Positions 49,899 through 60,566 are shown, counted from the stretch's first letter. The stretch is 64,000 bases of DNA from Sequoia sempervirens (GCA_007258455.2 VDFB02270651.1:698674217-698738216); one strand, 5' to 3'. Numbers and translations are program-made. Notes: a model not told the origin generated them from the sequence alone.

Positions 49899-52369
49899 TT
49901 GGTCCTATTTTCATATTGTGATCCCTCCTAGTACTACTCGGCCCATCCTTAAGGTCAGTTTGTCCTACCTTCATCAGAGTAGTCTATTGCACCACGCTGG
50001 GGGCATATTCTCATCAAATTAGATTCATGTATGATCTTCAAGTCCTCAAAATAGAAAATACAAAAATATCAAAAAATTAGAAAATCCAAAAACATCAAAA
50101 CATATCAAAATCCAAAAACAGGTCAAAAATTCTTTCAAAAAGATAAAAAATAGGGTCATCTAGTCGAACTACATCATCTCTAAGCTTGAACGTAGGCAAG
50201 GTTGATCTTTGATCATCCCCCGCAACATTTAGGTCAGTCCTATAGGAGTCCATCACAACAAGCTAACATCTCATCATGTATATCATCATTTGTAAATTGG
50301 TCAAGTCGTCAGTCAAACTACATGGTCTCTGCGTATATAACGTAGGAAAGGCTAATCTATTGATCAGCCCTCAAGACCCCTAGGATAGGTCTATAGGTTA
50401 GTGTCTTGGTCAAAATATTAGAAAATCCCAAAAACATCAGAAAAAATTGAAAATCAAAACATTCGAAAATCTCAAAAAAATACCAAAAATAGCCTCAAAA
50501 CATTGCAAAACATCAAAAACATCCAAATATTTAAAAAAATCCATCCACCTCATCTCGCTTGTACCGACAATAAATACCACTCATAATAAACTAATTTTCA
50601 CCCTCAACCTTTGGTGAAATAGTTAGAAACAAGTCTAGTAGATTAAAACAAAAACTCCAAACGTCAAGTCTTAAGTCTAAATCGATGCATAAGCAAGTTG
50701 GTCATCTCTTCGTATTGGTAACTTATCATCCAATTGGTCCCATATCAATCATCCCTTAGAACACTTTGGATAAACAAAATGATGTGCCACCATCCACTAA
50801 CATGTCCTAGGATGAATCCTTCCTACAATGGGCATTATATTTTGGCAATAAGTTTCGGTTATCATCCTTAGCAAACACATCCTCTTTTTGTTAGCGGTAT
50901 TGAAGAGCATCAGTTTGTTTGTTTATTCGGTCTTTATCTTTTGACTTATCTTATTTGTGCTCATTCCAAGGATGTCTCGACGATATCCTAAAAATAGAGG
51001 ATTTAGACAAATAGGAATAGGGCAACGATCATTATCTTTTTTCTGTTGTGCTTGTTGGACATTCTTGTAATATAAACTCGGCGAATACTTGCTTTGGTAG
51101 GTATGTATGGAAGAGTTCTAGGGAAACTTGTTGACTATTGCAAGGATAGGTTTACCTTTCCGTGTTTTGGTCCAAGGTGTCTGAAACTTCTGAAGTGCAT
51201 CCTAGCAAGGTTTCTGTATGTTAGGTGTGAACATGAATACTCCTATCTAAGTGTCAAGTCAAAGTTCATCACACTAGGTACAATGCCATCCTAGTTTTCT
51301 ATACCTTGATGCATCGTACCACATGTGTTATCAAACATAAGAAAATTTGGCCTTTTGAAAATCCCAATTCCTCGGCAAGTAATCATCATCATCATCATCA
51401 TCATTTTCATTTGCATCTTGTGTCTTATTGAAATGACTTCTTCTTTCCTTACTAATTGCACTAACAAGGTACTATGACAGTTGATCATCATCGCCATCAT
51501 CATCATCAATCCTGCATCCACAAATCATTAGTGCATTGCATAACCATATCATATAGAAAAAATACACACTGCATTTTGATCATCATATAAACAGGTTATC
51601 ATAAACATTCTTCATAAATAGGTGCATCCATGTCATTGCATTTCACCCATTACATTGCATCAATCATCGCATAAACATTGCATTTGCATTTCATAACCAT
51701 TTCATATTACCATCTACCATATAAATCATCCCATAACATCTACAGAATCATGTCATAATCATTTTTCACATAAACAATAGATATATAAACATTTAATTCA
51801 TTTGGCATACATGCTTGCATAACATCATGACATCATCTCAACACTTTACGCATTAACATATCATTGCATCTCATCAAACCACTTCATTATGCATTAAACA
51901 CCATTTCATTTGCATCATATCATGACCATCACATTCATATTACATCCATCCATAAATCATCTCATATATAAGCATATCCCACACATTATTGCATATACCA
52001 TAGATCATATCATTTTACATATTAAAACCCATATCAAATATCACATTGGCATAAAATAAATCATCATATAGATAACATCATTGCACATCATATCATAAGT
52101 TAGCATAATATAGATCTGTTAGTCATAATCATTGCATAAACATCATTAGAAATAAATAAATTCATAACATATAGAAGTAGAATCATACATACATAGAAAA
52201 AAAGTATGCAGTACATTGCATCAAAATTGGCTCATATATATCATCAATCATGTCACTGCCATAGTACAAAAAATAAATCAGATCACAGTACATATATGTC
52301 AATCGGTAAAAAATGCCCATCGGGCTATCAAAAACAAGCCCATAAGGAACAAAAAGTATGTATCATCTA
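49899..52369 (+). other. element C 3' untranslated region, right of element D
   Basis: No credible ORF. Sections: A-rich AAATCCAAAAACATCAAAA repeats (50040-50150 and 50400-50540), then CATCATCATC simple repeats (51385-51415, 51480-51510), then a long CATTGCATCATATCAT-type stretch (51530-52200). On the minus strand the last reads GATGATG/ATGCAATG, like the B region 19560-20800 downstream of its own PMD ORF. Confidence 0.6.
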
Positions 52370-54190
52370 GATCAAGCTCGATCTCCATGAATGTTGCCCT
52401 TGCCCTTGTCACTGTGACCCTCTAGTGGTCTCTGGCTAGTCCACTCTGAGTACTCTGGGACCCAATCTACTCTGGGTACGGTATCATGATAAGCCTGTCG
52501 GTAGTAATCTACCTCTCAGATGGCATCCCTGTAGGATGGCTTCCTATAGTTCTACAACCTATCTCTGCTGCACAACTTGATCTCTCTCTGCTCTGAGCTA
52601 CTCTCTCTCAGCCGTCGCCTGGTATCTCTCCACTGTCACCGCCTGAACCTCATCCTACAGCTACAAAATCAAGGTATCCCATGCATCTTCCTATCCTACT
52701 GGCTATACTCGTGGCTGCACATGAGGCTAATCCTCACCCTTAGCTCGTGGTGGTGGGACTGGTGGATCCTACTGCTGATCCTACATGTGAACATCCCCAT
52801 GACCTGGTGGGACTGGGGGCACCCTTGGTGGATCCTGTCGAATCTTGACCCTCGGTCCTCACCCTTGCCCTTAGTCCTCACCCTCGCCCTCAGTCCTCAC
52901 CCTCACCCTTGTCCTCTCCCTCTTCCTCTGACTTTGCATAGATATGGATCCTTGCCTAGAATGGTCAACCGAAGTGGAGGTCGAAACCAATCCCTATAAG
53001 CCTAAGTAGTGCCTGGATCTACCAAGCCCTGATCATAAGCCCATGGTCGGGCTACCAAATGTCATAAGCTGTTAACTACTTCAAAGGTAGGAATACCATG
53101 TCTCCATGACACCTGTGTCATGCTACAAGCAAAGATGGCTACATAGTCGTCATTCGGTCGATCCTATGACTCTCTGAACTAACGTTGTACATGCCTAGGC
53201 AGGTACCTCTCGATCATCGTATGCTCTCACCCCTGCATGTATCAGCCCTAGCAGCAATAAAAGAGTTGATCTGCATCATCGGCCCATCCAGGCTAACCAA
53301 GGTACGGTCTCCAAGTGAAAACAAGCATCTCATCTAAGACCTGCCTCCAGTAGGGGATCCTGTGCTCTCCAGTGTGTTTAAAGGACACACCACCTCTGTA
53401 TCGTGCCACGAGGGAATTCTCTTCCCCCATCAGAACTAGAAGGACACGTGGCCATAGCACAGAAATGTGCTCCCATGCCTAGACATGAAGTAAAGTCACT
53501 CCAACCCCCAACACTTTTCCATCCATGTATACATACTTGTGCAAGTCTCTGTAAAGTGAAGCCAGAAGTACAGGCCCCCATGCAAACTGAACCAACCTGT
53601 CTCGGACCATCCGCTCCTAGCAATAACCCCAGCTAGGACTAAAATATTTCCCTCATCACTTTGGGGCAATGAGACCTGAAATGATAGCTGCAACTGCCCA
53701 GCGGTAGGGAGGTGATATCATCCTATATCACTCTAGCTCAATCTATCCCTTGCAATAGATGATGTCTCGTGTGGCAAGGAATCTAATGTAGGACTTGCAT
53801 CCCTCATCCATATCAAAGATCGCCCATCGATCATGAATGGGCAACCGTAGAATGTTCCAAACATCCTCCAAAGTGACGGTGGCCTCACCAGTGGGAAGAT
53901 GAAATGACAATGTCTCACTATGCCACCTCTTGGCCAGCGCCGATAACATCCCTAGGTGAGTGCGCATGGGCACTGTGTATGCAATGTGCCATAATCCTAC
54001 AACTCCCAGTCAATCCTAGTCCCTTTAACTTAGGTCCCATAAGACACTCACCAAATCTCATGACCGGTGCTCTCAAGAGTAGAGCTCCCTCGCCGCATCC
54101 TGCATCAAGGAAGGTCAGCATGTTAAAAAATTTCAAAAATTCCTGGTCGAACGCTCCAATCTCGTCCCCAACGGCATAGTTTGTCAAGGC
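52370..54190 (-). pseudogene. plant mobile domain (PMD) ORF, antisense to element C pol, degenerate
   Basis: Core on the minus strand 53973-53743: MPMRTHLGMLSALAKRWHSE, FHLPTGEATVTLEDVWNILR, LPIHDRWAIFDMDEG. The N-terminal part (54187-53980) is in another frame (TNYAVGDEIGAFDQEFLKFF). Further on, in pieces, AVAAIISGLIAP, then a tail with Gly-Glu/Arg repeats (about 52950-52850), Pro-Arg stretches and a Glu/Gln-rich possible coiled coil (about 52680-52560). Aligns by eye with the B copy over RW-S-E-----FH-PT-E--VTLEDV--I. Sits between integrase and 3' LTR, on the opposite strand to pol, as in B. Confidence 0.8.
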
Positions 54191-54450
54191 ATCACAGTTT
54201 GATTTTACTCAAACTCTGATGCTCGAGCCCTAAAAAGTGCAATATGGCACTGTCACGGTGCACTTTATCTTCCAACATCACAGTTTGCAAGAAAAGGGTG
54301 CCGCCGCAGCACACTTTACCCAAATCGATCCGCCGAGCCCGAGCCCAGTGTTGGAGTTTCTAAACTCTAAATTGCACCGCTGCAGTGCAAAATGGCTTTG
54401 CACGACATAGTTTACATGTCGAGCGGTGCTGGAGGCGAGCTTCCCTTTTA
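54191..54450 (-). repeat. degenerate repeats upstream of the element C PMD ORF
   Basis: Minus-strand words AAACTGTGATGTTGG (54286-54272), GTGCAATTTAGAGTTT, GCACTGCAGCGGTGCA, AACTCCAACACTGGG. The same class of words (CTGTGATGTTGG, AGTGCCGCT, GCACCGCT) fills the gag leader at 30165-30530 in the gag orientation. Confidence 0.6.
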
Positions 54451-54880
54451 AAGCATTAATTACAGCATTAAATGAAAAAAATAAGTTTGGGTAAGGGTCA
54501 CATACCGGTGCCCTGATGCCAGGTGGCCGCTGGTATGTCCGAACTCGATCAATGATGTGTAGGGGAAGCTATCGTTGCACCATATCGCTAGAGAGTCAGA
54601 GCTCAAATCTCAAGTTTGCTAGTGGAGGTGTGTGAAAATGACTTGAAAGTGACCCCTCAGACCCCTTTTAAGCCTAAAAATTAGTGTTTTTTAACCCTAA
54701 ATAGCTGTCCTGCTAGGGTTTTGGACCCCCGAACCTATTTTTGTCTGATTGAGGCTTGTTTTTTATCATTTTATTGCATTTGAAAACATTTTTAGCCTCC
54801 CGGACCCCTTTCAGGCATGTTGGACACTTTGTCACTTTTTTTTGCGAGATCACCCAAAAAATTAAAATTTTCGTCTGATC
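54451..54880 (+). other. element C 3' region between PMD leader and PPT module
   Basis: About 430 bases without a coding frame or clear repeat; T-rich near 54760-54850. Confidence 0.5.
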
Positions 54881-54894
54881 TCTCAAGGGGGCAT
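54881..54894 (+). other. conserved purine box upstream of PPT, element C
   Basis: TCTCAAGGGGGCAT, 130 bases before the LTR; equivalents in B (16256-16241) and F (61885-61870). Confidence 0.5.
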
Positions 54895-54979
54895 TATAAT
54901 GGCATGTTTTCTCTCACCATGCAGCAGTGGGGAAAGTTTTAAATATCAAAATTTTTGGCTTTGATCGAGATCGTTTATT

Positions 54980-55024
54980 CTTTGAACCAATGCAACGAGT
55001 GCATTGCTTCAAAGAGGGAAAAAA
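54980..55024 (+). other. polypurine tract and preceding stem-loop of element C
   Basis: CTTTGAA (54980-54986), 21 bases, TTCAAAG (55008-55014) then AGGGAAAAAA before the LTR. A second inner stem AATGCA/TGCATT closes a five-base loop, so the hairpin can form nearly without gaps. Confidence 0.8.
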
Positions 55025-56308
55025 TGTAGACATGTAAAATATACTAATTGACATCATGCATCTGATTTTGACTTACTAACATCATTTCTTCCTGACTCAT
55101 CCCTCGGTCTAACCGTTTAATCAAATTCCCTTATCTGATTAAATTCATCAATATTCATCTCCTAATTAAATAAATCATTTTGTCTAATTAAGTCATTTTC
55201 TCTTGTTAATTAAATCAATCCATCTAATTTAATTATCCCTATTTAATTAAATAATCAATTTATTTGATTAAATCTCTAACTTAGTCTATCCAATAAATTA
55301 AATAAATTAAAACCTTATTTGATTTAATCTAACACTATCTCTTTTAATTAAATAAATCAAAATCCTTATTTAACTAGCCTCTTATCATATTCATCTCTTA
55401 TTTGATTTAAATAAATCCATAAATCTAAGTCAAATAAGTCACATCATCAAATCTCTTGTTAAATTAATTAACCCTTGATTAATTCAATCTCATCTCATGT
55501 CACATCCTCTAGATAATGCAAGTTGCACATGAAAATAGATTTAATTCATTTATTAAATCCCTATTTTCCTCACAAGACATCTTTTGGAATATTCTCTCAA
55601 TTTGAATTCAAAAATTCCAAGTCAACATGTACATCCAACAAGGCATTTAAAATCTCTTACATGTCCTTTTCCTTGAGCCAAGTGGCATTTATTGCATTTC
55701 CCTTCCCTCTTGCATGTCATTTCAACAAATTTGAAATTCAAAATTATGCATTTATTGGCACAAACCCCAAATCTTGCACATCCATCATCTATTCATAGCT
55801 TGACAAGTGGCATCATATCATTGGATGAATGTTAGTCCCACATTGCTTAAATTTGGACATTCATCCATCTTGTAATTCTATAAATAAATAGCTCATATCC
55901 TCATTTCATCATCCACAAACATTGCAAAGTTATTATGCTAAAATATTTAGCCATTTCCATCCATCATTGAATTCTTAGCTAGGCTTTTTGCAGATTTGGC
56001 TTGGAGTTCTCATCTTTCATCAAAGTGGATCAATATTATCTTCACAATATCAAGATTTCATCATAGGAATTGGGAAAGGGCCAATTTTCACATCAAATTG
56101 GCACCAATTCCCCCATGGGATCATGAGTTTGCACATCTAATTAGGATTTAATCTTTGTTTTATCATTTTCATTGTGTTCTTTGTTATTTTCATTCCTAGT
56201 TTGAGGTTGTAAATTGATTTCATGGGGAATCCTTGTTTTAGCTTGCAATTCCTTGTTTAACTTGTTTACTTATGTTGTTTTTTAGGTACTAGGAGAGGGG
56301 TTCGCACA
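55025..56308 (+). repeat. 3' LTR of element C
   Basis: TGTAGACATG to GCACA, 1284 bp, near-identical to 28804-30086; keeps the TG start lost in the 5' copy. Confidence 0.95.
55879..55886 (+). promoter_or_regulatory. TATA box of element C 3' LTR
   Basis: TATAAATA at the position equivalent to 29656-29663. Confidence 0.6.
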
Positions 56309-56313
56309 CTTTC
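56309..56313. repeat. target site duplication of element C, right (CTTTC)
   Basis: Identical to 28799-28803. Confidence 0.9.
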
Positions 56314-56519
56314 AATTTATTAACATCAAAATCAGGTGGAAGTTTGACACCTTGATTAGATAGCATTAGGAGGTAATTTTCCCCATTTCTTTCAAAAATA
56401 TTTTCTAAGCACTTGTGGAAATTTGGATCTTGTTCAACATGTTGGATGTCTTCCTCAGTTATTTCTTCACTTTCAATGTTGTGGGTTTCATGGAAAGGAT
56501 TCTATTTAGGTTCAACCAT
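56309..56519 (-). pseudogene. element B gag N-terminus (right of element C insertion)
   Basis: ATG at 56519-56517: MVEPK, a TAG stop, then NPFHETHNIESEEITEEDI, ENIFERNGENYLLMLSNQGV, KLPPDFDVNKLK, where C interrupts. The last part corresponds to LELAKQGAKLPLDFDV in element C. The frame is that of ATPKKPEND at 28803 downwards, which confirms the nesting. Confidence 0.85.
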
Positions 56520-57013
56520 GGTGTTTTGAGTTTCCATGTTTTTGCTTTGCAATGTTGGGAGTTTCAATGTTTCGAGTTTCAAGTTCTTTTTCCTTGAGTT
56601 TCTATTTTTGTAATCTTGTTTGAATGGGCATGTAAGTGTTACACTTTGACTAAAATTTGATCTTTGTTTGGAAGAGTGCCAAGGATGAAAACTAAGTCAA
56701 ATAGAATGACAAATTCTATTGATGAGACTAAGTTTAATTTTATTATACAGCTTTGTTTCGTGATGAGAGGATGATAAATCTTGATGATGAAACTTGGCTG
56801 ATCAATCAAGAGATGTGATAGGTTTGGTGATTTAGGAACTTTAAGATGTTAGATCTTGATTTAGTTTGAAGAATTCCACTTGTAGAGGTCAGGTTTAACA
56901 AGTTTAGACTCTGTGGTACCTGAGGAATGATTTTGGGCTGAAAAAGATTCTAAATTCTGGTTCAAACTATGAAACAGGTGATAAATTTAACTCTTGGGAT
57001 TTTCATTTAATGG

Positions 57014-57363
57014 ATGCACTAAAATAGAGCCTAGATGCACTAAAAGAATGCACATATGTGCTAAAATAGAGGATTGATGTGCCAAAATATTTCTCAAATG
57101 CACTATAAAACTGAATGGATGCACTAAAAGACTGCTCAGATGTGTTATAAGGCTGCTTAGATGAACTATAATAGTATTTGGATGCACTATAAGATTGCTC
57201 GTATGTGCAATAATAGTGAACATATGCACTATAAGACTACTCAAATGTGCTATAAAACTGTCTGTATGCGCCAAAATAGTAAATAAATGTGCTTCTAGAT
57301 TGCACAGATGTGCTAGAAAATGGAATGAATGCACTAGAACAGAGGATAAATGTGCTAATCTAG
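57014..57363 (-). repeat. 21-bp tandem repeat array, about 16.5 units (element B leader)
   Basis: Units of exactly 21 bases, plus-strand form ATGCACTAWAAGANTGCTCA, without indels from 57014 to 57349 plus a partial unit. On the minus strand (gag sense) one frame is open over 57334-56987 and gives a seven-residue repeat of the form [IL]-[AV]-H-x-x-x-[IL], about 15 times. Confidence 0.95.
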
Positions 57364-58080
57364 AAATTTTTAATTTTTTGGATAGTTTTTCTGGGTTTTA
57401 ATCCACAAATCTGACTGTTTCCAAGGTATGATTAGATGGACAGTGAGTTTTTCTTGGTTTCGAATTCACAATTTGTGAGAATCAAGTGTTGAAATGGATG
57501 ATTTCTTGAATTTTGACTTCAAAAATAGCAGCAAGTTGTCAAACAGTTGTGTCAAGCCTAGTAACTAAACATTGAGTGTGTATTCAAGAATCTGGTCTAA
57601 TTCTTTTGATTTCCATAGATACAACACAAAAAAATATCATTCAAGCACTTTTCTATCCTCAAGAGTCACTTAAAATACCACAACCCACACCTTAAAACTA
57701 TGTCAGCTCACACAGCTGTGTCACCCCCTAGAGGGAACCCATGTTTTTTCTTTTCCCAAGTCTTAACCAAAGTAAAATCCTCCACTTTTTGCCAGGGTCT
57801 CTGATAGTTATATGGTGAGTGTCTTGGGGGAAAATTATTCCCTCCCCTTGCACTGTGATATAGAAAGTGTTCAAAAATTGACTCGGTTGGCTTCTACACT
57901 AAGGTTTGTAGTAATGGTTTTTGTTCGGTGTGGCAATAGATAAACTCCCTCAAGAGACCTACAAACTTTAGAAAAAAGGCTTTGAGGATGGTTATCTTGC
58001 ACACTACTGTCGAATTGCGGACTTTCCCTGAATTCACTTTTGATTATAGTGGGTTGGAAAAACTGGCTATTGTTGTTCCC

Positions 58081-58116
58081 ACTTAGGTCATTCCCGTAGG
58101 GTGAGTACTTTTTTCC
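58081..58116 (-). other. conserved leader box, element B
   Basis: Minus strand holds AAAAAAGTACTCACCC and GGGAATGACCTAAGT; aligned without gaps to 31252-31287 of element C. Confidence 0.6.
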
Positions 58117-58415
58117 ACTACAACAGGCCTTCTAAAGGTATTAATAAAGCATAAAATAGTGAGTCTAGCATTCTAGTCACCTAGTTAAGGTGAGAGCATA
58201 GGCTTATCACTTCAAGCACGAAAGACAAGGGGTTCTTTAACCTTTTAATTAAGCTAGATGCCTATCTTAATCAAAAGAAAGCATTAAATAACTCCAACCC
58301 CTATGTAAATCATTAGTAGTTGCGTAATTTTTTCTTTGACTGACGTATAAAAGTACCCGCAAGAAGAAAACAGTAATTAGTTCTCGGTATTTTAAAATTT
58401 TGTAAATTTAAATAG

Positions 58416-58667
58416 ATGCGCTAAAAGAACTATTCAATGCACTATAAGAACTCATGGATGCACTAAAATAATAGCTCAATGCGCTATAACAGATATTGAA
58501 TGGGCTAAAATTTTAAACAGATGCGCTAAAAGACTCCTTGTGTGTGCTAAAATAGTTGCTCTATGCACTAAAAGAAATGTCGTATGTGCCATAATACAAA
58601 TTGAATGCACTGCCAGATTTGTCATATGCGCCGAAAGAACTCACGGTCGTGCTAAAATAAGTTCACA
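58416..58667 (-). repeat. 21-bp tandem repeat array, 12 units (element B leader)
   Basis: Same 21-bp unit as 57014-57363, twelve units without indels. The heptad frame on the minus strand is interrupted by a TGA near 58480. Confidence 0.92.
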
Positions 58668-58716
58668 TCTAGAATCTATAAACAACTTCCATAAAATGTC
58701 AATAAAAAGGGTTTGG

Positions 58717-58734
58717 GCCCCACGATGGGCAGCA
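58717..58734 (-). other. primer binding site of element B (tRNA-Arg-like)
   Basis: Minus strand TGCTGCCCATCGTGGGGC, six bases after the LTR end by my boundary. It differs at three places from TGGCGCCCACCGTGGGGC, the tRNA-Arg-type PBS I recall for Ogre elements. Confidence 0.6.
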
Positions 58735-58739
58735 ATTTA

Positions 58740-59405
58740 TGTATGTGTGAATTGTGGGGGTTAGTAATAAACACACAAACTCAATGAGACATATTACATT
58801 AAAGATTTGAATCATAAAACTAATCTAATTGCAGCAAAATAAATCTCTAAAATAGTTCTATTGTGTTGTATTCTCAAGGATCCTTTAAATCATGAGTGCT
58901 CTCAAATTTGTATATGCACTATGACTGGTTTGGATGACAACCTAAGAAACAAGATGCTATAAATGCAAGAATCTAAGTTCCTACATGGAGGATGTTCCCT
59001 TGACCAAGGGAAACATGCCAAATGTATGAGGGAATATCATGTGTGAAAAATCCATGTGTCAAAAGTTTGTTATGGAATTGGTTGAGAATAATGTAATTTA
59101 AATATTAGTCATATTTAAATACATGTGACATTTGATGATGTGGTGAAAAGTCTTGTAGATATGTGACTAAATTTGAATTTGAAATTATTTAAACTTAGTG
59201 AGAAGATATTTAATTAAACAAACTATTGACATTTGTTTATTTAATTAAATTTAGAAGAATGTGGTTTAGGATGAAGAATTTAGAAAAGTGTGAACTATAT
59301 AAATAAATTGAGAATTTATTTATAAGTAGTTGAAATAAAGGTGTTATTAATTAAATAACTAGTATTTAATTAATTAATTGTCTTGACCAATTTTAGGTGT
59401 ATACA
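58740..59405 (-). repeat. 5' LTR of element B, internally deleted
   Basis: Matches both outer parts of 15088-16150 but lacks 15332-15729, with CATG at both deletion ends. The missing part holds the TATA box. Confidence 0.9.
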
Positions 59406-60029
59406 TCATCATTTTCTAAAACCACTAACTGTTAACTTTCAACCACCTGCCCTAGCCGCTAATGGTTTTTTGATCACTGCATGCAAACACTTTGGCACTA
59501 ATTGCTAGCAATTAGCTTAACAGCTGGAGCTAAAAAAAATTGTATTTTTTTCCCCTGTTTAGTCTTGGAAGTGCCTCTTCTAGGCCCTTTCTTTAGTTTT
59601 GCATAACTTTTCACCACAGTGTTGGATTTTCAAAAACAAGATATTGTTGGAAAGCTGGTTTGATGAACTTTGCAATGGTGTAGGTTATTTTTTCTAATTT
59701 TTCTATTTTTTGGAAAAAAAAATTAGCCGAAGGTACAAGTGCATTTATTACTTGTAAATGGCACAACTTTTGCATATGAAGCCAATTTTTTGCAACTTTA
59801 TTTTTGAAATCGCCAAAAGATCACTAGGAATCTATTTGTAAGATTTTTATTTAGTTTTGGAAAGCTCCTTTTTCTAAAAATTGTAAAATCATAATGTGTT
59901 ACAAATGGTCAATTTGAGCTTGTCACTTGTACAAATTACAAAATTTCTTCATTGTACATTTTGCTGGGGGATTGCAAATTGAGTTTTAATAAATTTTGGG
60001 GGTAAAAGGAACAATTTAAGTGCCACATT
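59406..60029. other. right flank of element B, unassigned
   Basis: Begins with TCATC (59406-59410), the likely right target duplication of B. AT-rich; no believable frame. It may be leader or LTR of the copia remnant that follows. Confidence 0.5.
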
Positions 60030-60506
60030 ATCTTCTTTATTTTGATGTTTATAGGAGATGTAAGGAAAATTGAACCACTCACTCCACACAATTATCATAG
60101 ATGGAAGCTAAAAATGACTCAATTGTTACAATCTAAGGGTCTATGGCCAATGTTAGATGTAAAACAACCTGAATTCACAAGGGAATATGAAAATTTTCCC
60201 ATAGATGTAAAATTGATGAAGCAAAAGGGATCATTGGCTTATATGTATCTAATAAATTGTTTCATATTGCGAAGTGTAAAACACCTAAGAATTTTTGGGA
60301 TAAACTTGAAGAATTGTATGGTAAAAGTAATCAGTTCAGAATCTTGCAGCTTCGAGTGGATATATAATCACTCTCTCCAAATGCATTTCCTTCAATTCAA
60401 GATTTTAGATTGCATAATTCAAGTTGATTTTATCACAAGTAAAAGGATGTGGGCAAGATAAATCTAGTGATGAATTTATCTTCTTGATTTTGTCTAAGTT
60501 AAGAGG
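60030..60506 (+). pseudogene. copia-type gag fragment
   Basis: IEPLTPHNYHRWKLKMTQLL, then QSKGLWPMLD, is the N-terminal block of copia Gag (UBN2/DUF4219 type). After a frameshift near 60280 it continues as TPKNFWDKLEELYGKSNQFR then LQLRVDI, and near 60475 as FLILSKLRGK. Nothing recognisable follows before element F's LTR. About one third of a gag, out of frame in three places; host of the B and possibly F insertions. Confidence 0.75.
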
Positions 60507-60566
60507 TAAGTCGAACCCAGAACCCAACTCAATTAAGTTGATACCAAGAAGGGGAGTTGCAGTTAA
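60507..60566. other. junction between copia remnant and element F
   Basis: Sixty bases without assignment. GTTAA at 60562-60566 would be the left target duplication of F if the LTR begins at 60567; the other end is outside the window. Confidence 0.35.

Larger units (their letters stand above)
28804..56308 (+). mobile_element. Tat-type Ty3/gypsy element C with antisense PMD ORF (contains element D)
   Basis: LTRs 28804-30086 and 55025-56308, flanked by CTTTC on both sides. Inside: PBS, long leader, gag, protease, RT, RNase H, second RNase H, integrase, non-coding 3' region with minus-strand PMD ORF, PPT. The span includes the 8436-bp element D; C alone is about 19 kb. It sits in the gag of B. 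Confidence 0.95.
56520..58716 (-). other. element B leader (gag 5' untranslated region)
   Basis: About 2.2 kb between PBS and gag. It holds two 21-bp arrays and the conserved leader box; the rest (57364-58080, 56520-57000) has no credible ORF. Confidence 0.65.
15088..59405 (-). mobile_element. Tat-type Ty3/gypsy element B with antisense PMD ORF, split by element C
   Basis: Both LTRs are present: 58740-59405 (5') and 15088-16150 (3'), with inverted ends TGTATA/TGTATG. Flanks TCATG (left) and TCATC (right) are a target duplication with one substitution. Minus-strand order: PBS, leader, gag, protease, RT, RNase H, second RNase H, integrase, 3' region with a plus-strand PMD ORF, PPT. The interval 28804-56308 is element C plus nested D; with one CTTTC copy removed, B's gag frame is continuous across the site. 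Without C, B is about 16.8 kb. Confidence 0.9.

Noticed and set aside
51380..51520. CATCATC runs as possible CRISPR-like or regulatory array
   Set aside because: Plain trinucleotide microsatellite, no spacers, plant context.
53403..53623. Overlapping open frames on both strands (77-81 codons)
   Set aside because: Inside the degraded PMD ORF of C; GC-richer patch gives chance frames; no domain.
58540..58764. Cys-containing plus-strand heptad frame
   Set aside because: The same 21-bp array read on the strand opposite to gag; overruns into the PBS and LTR.
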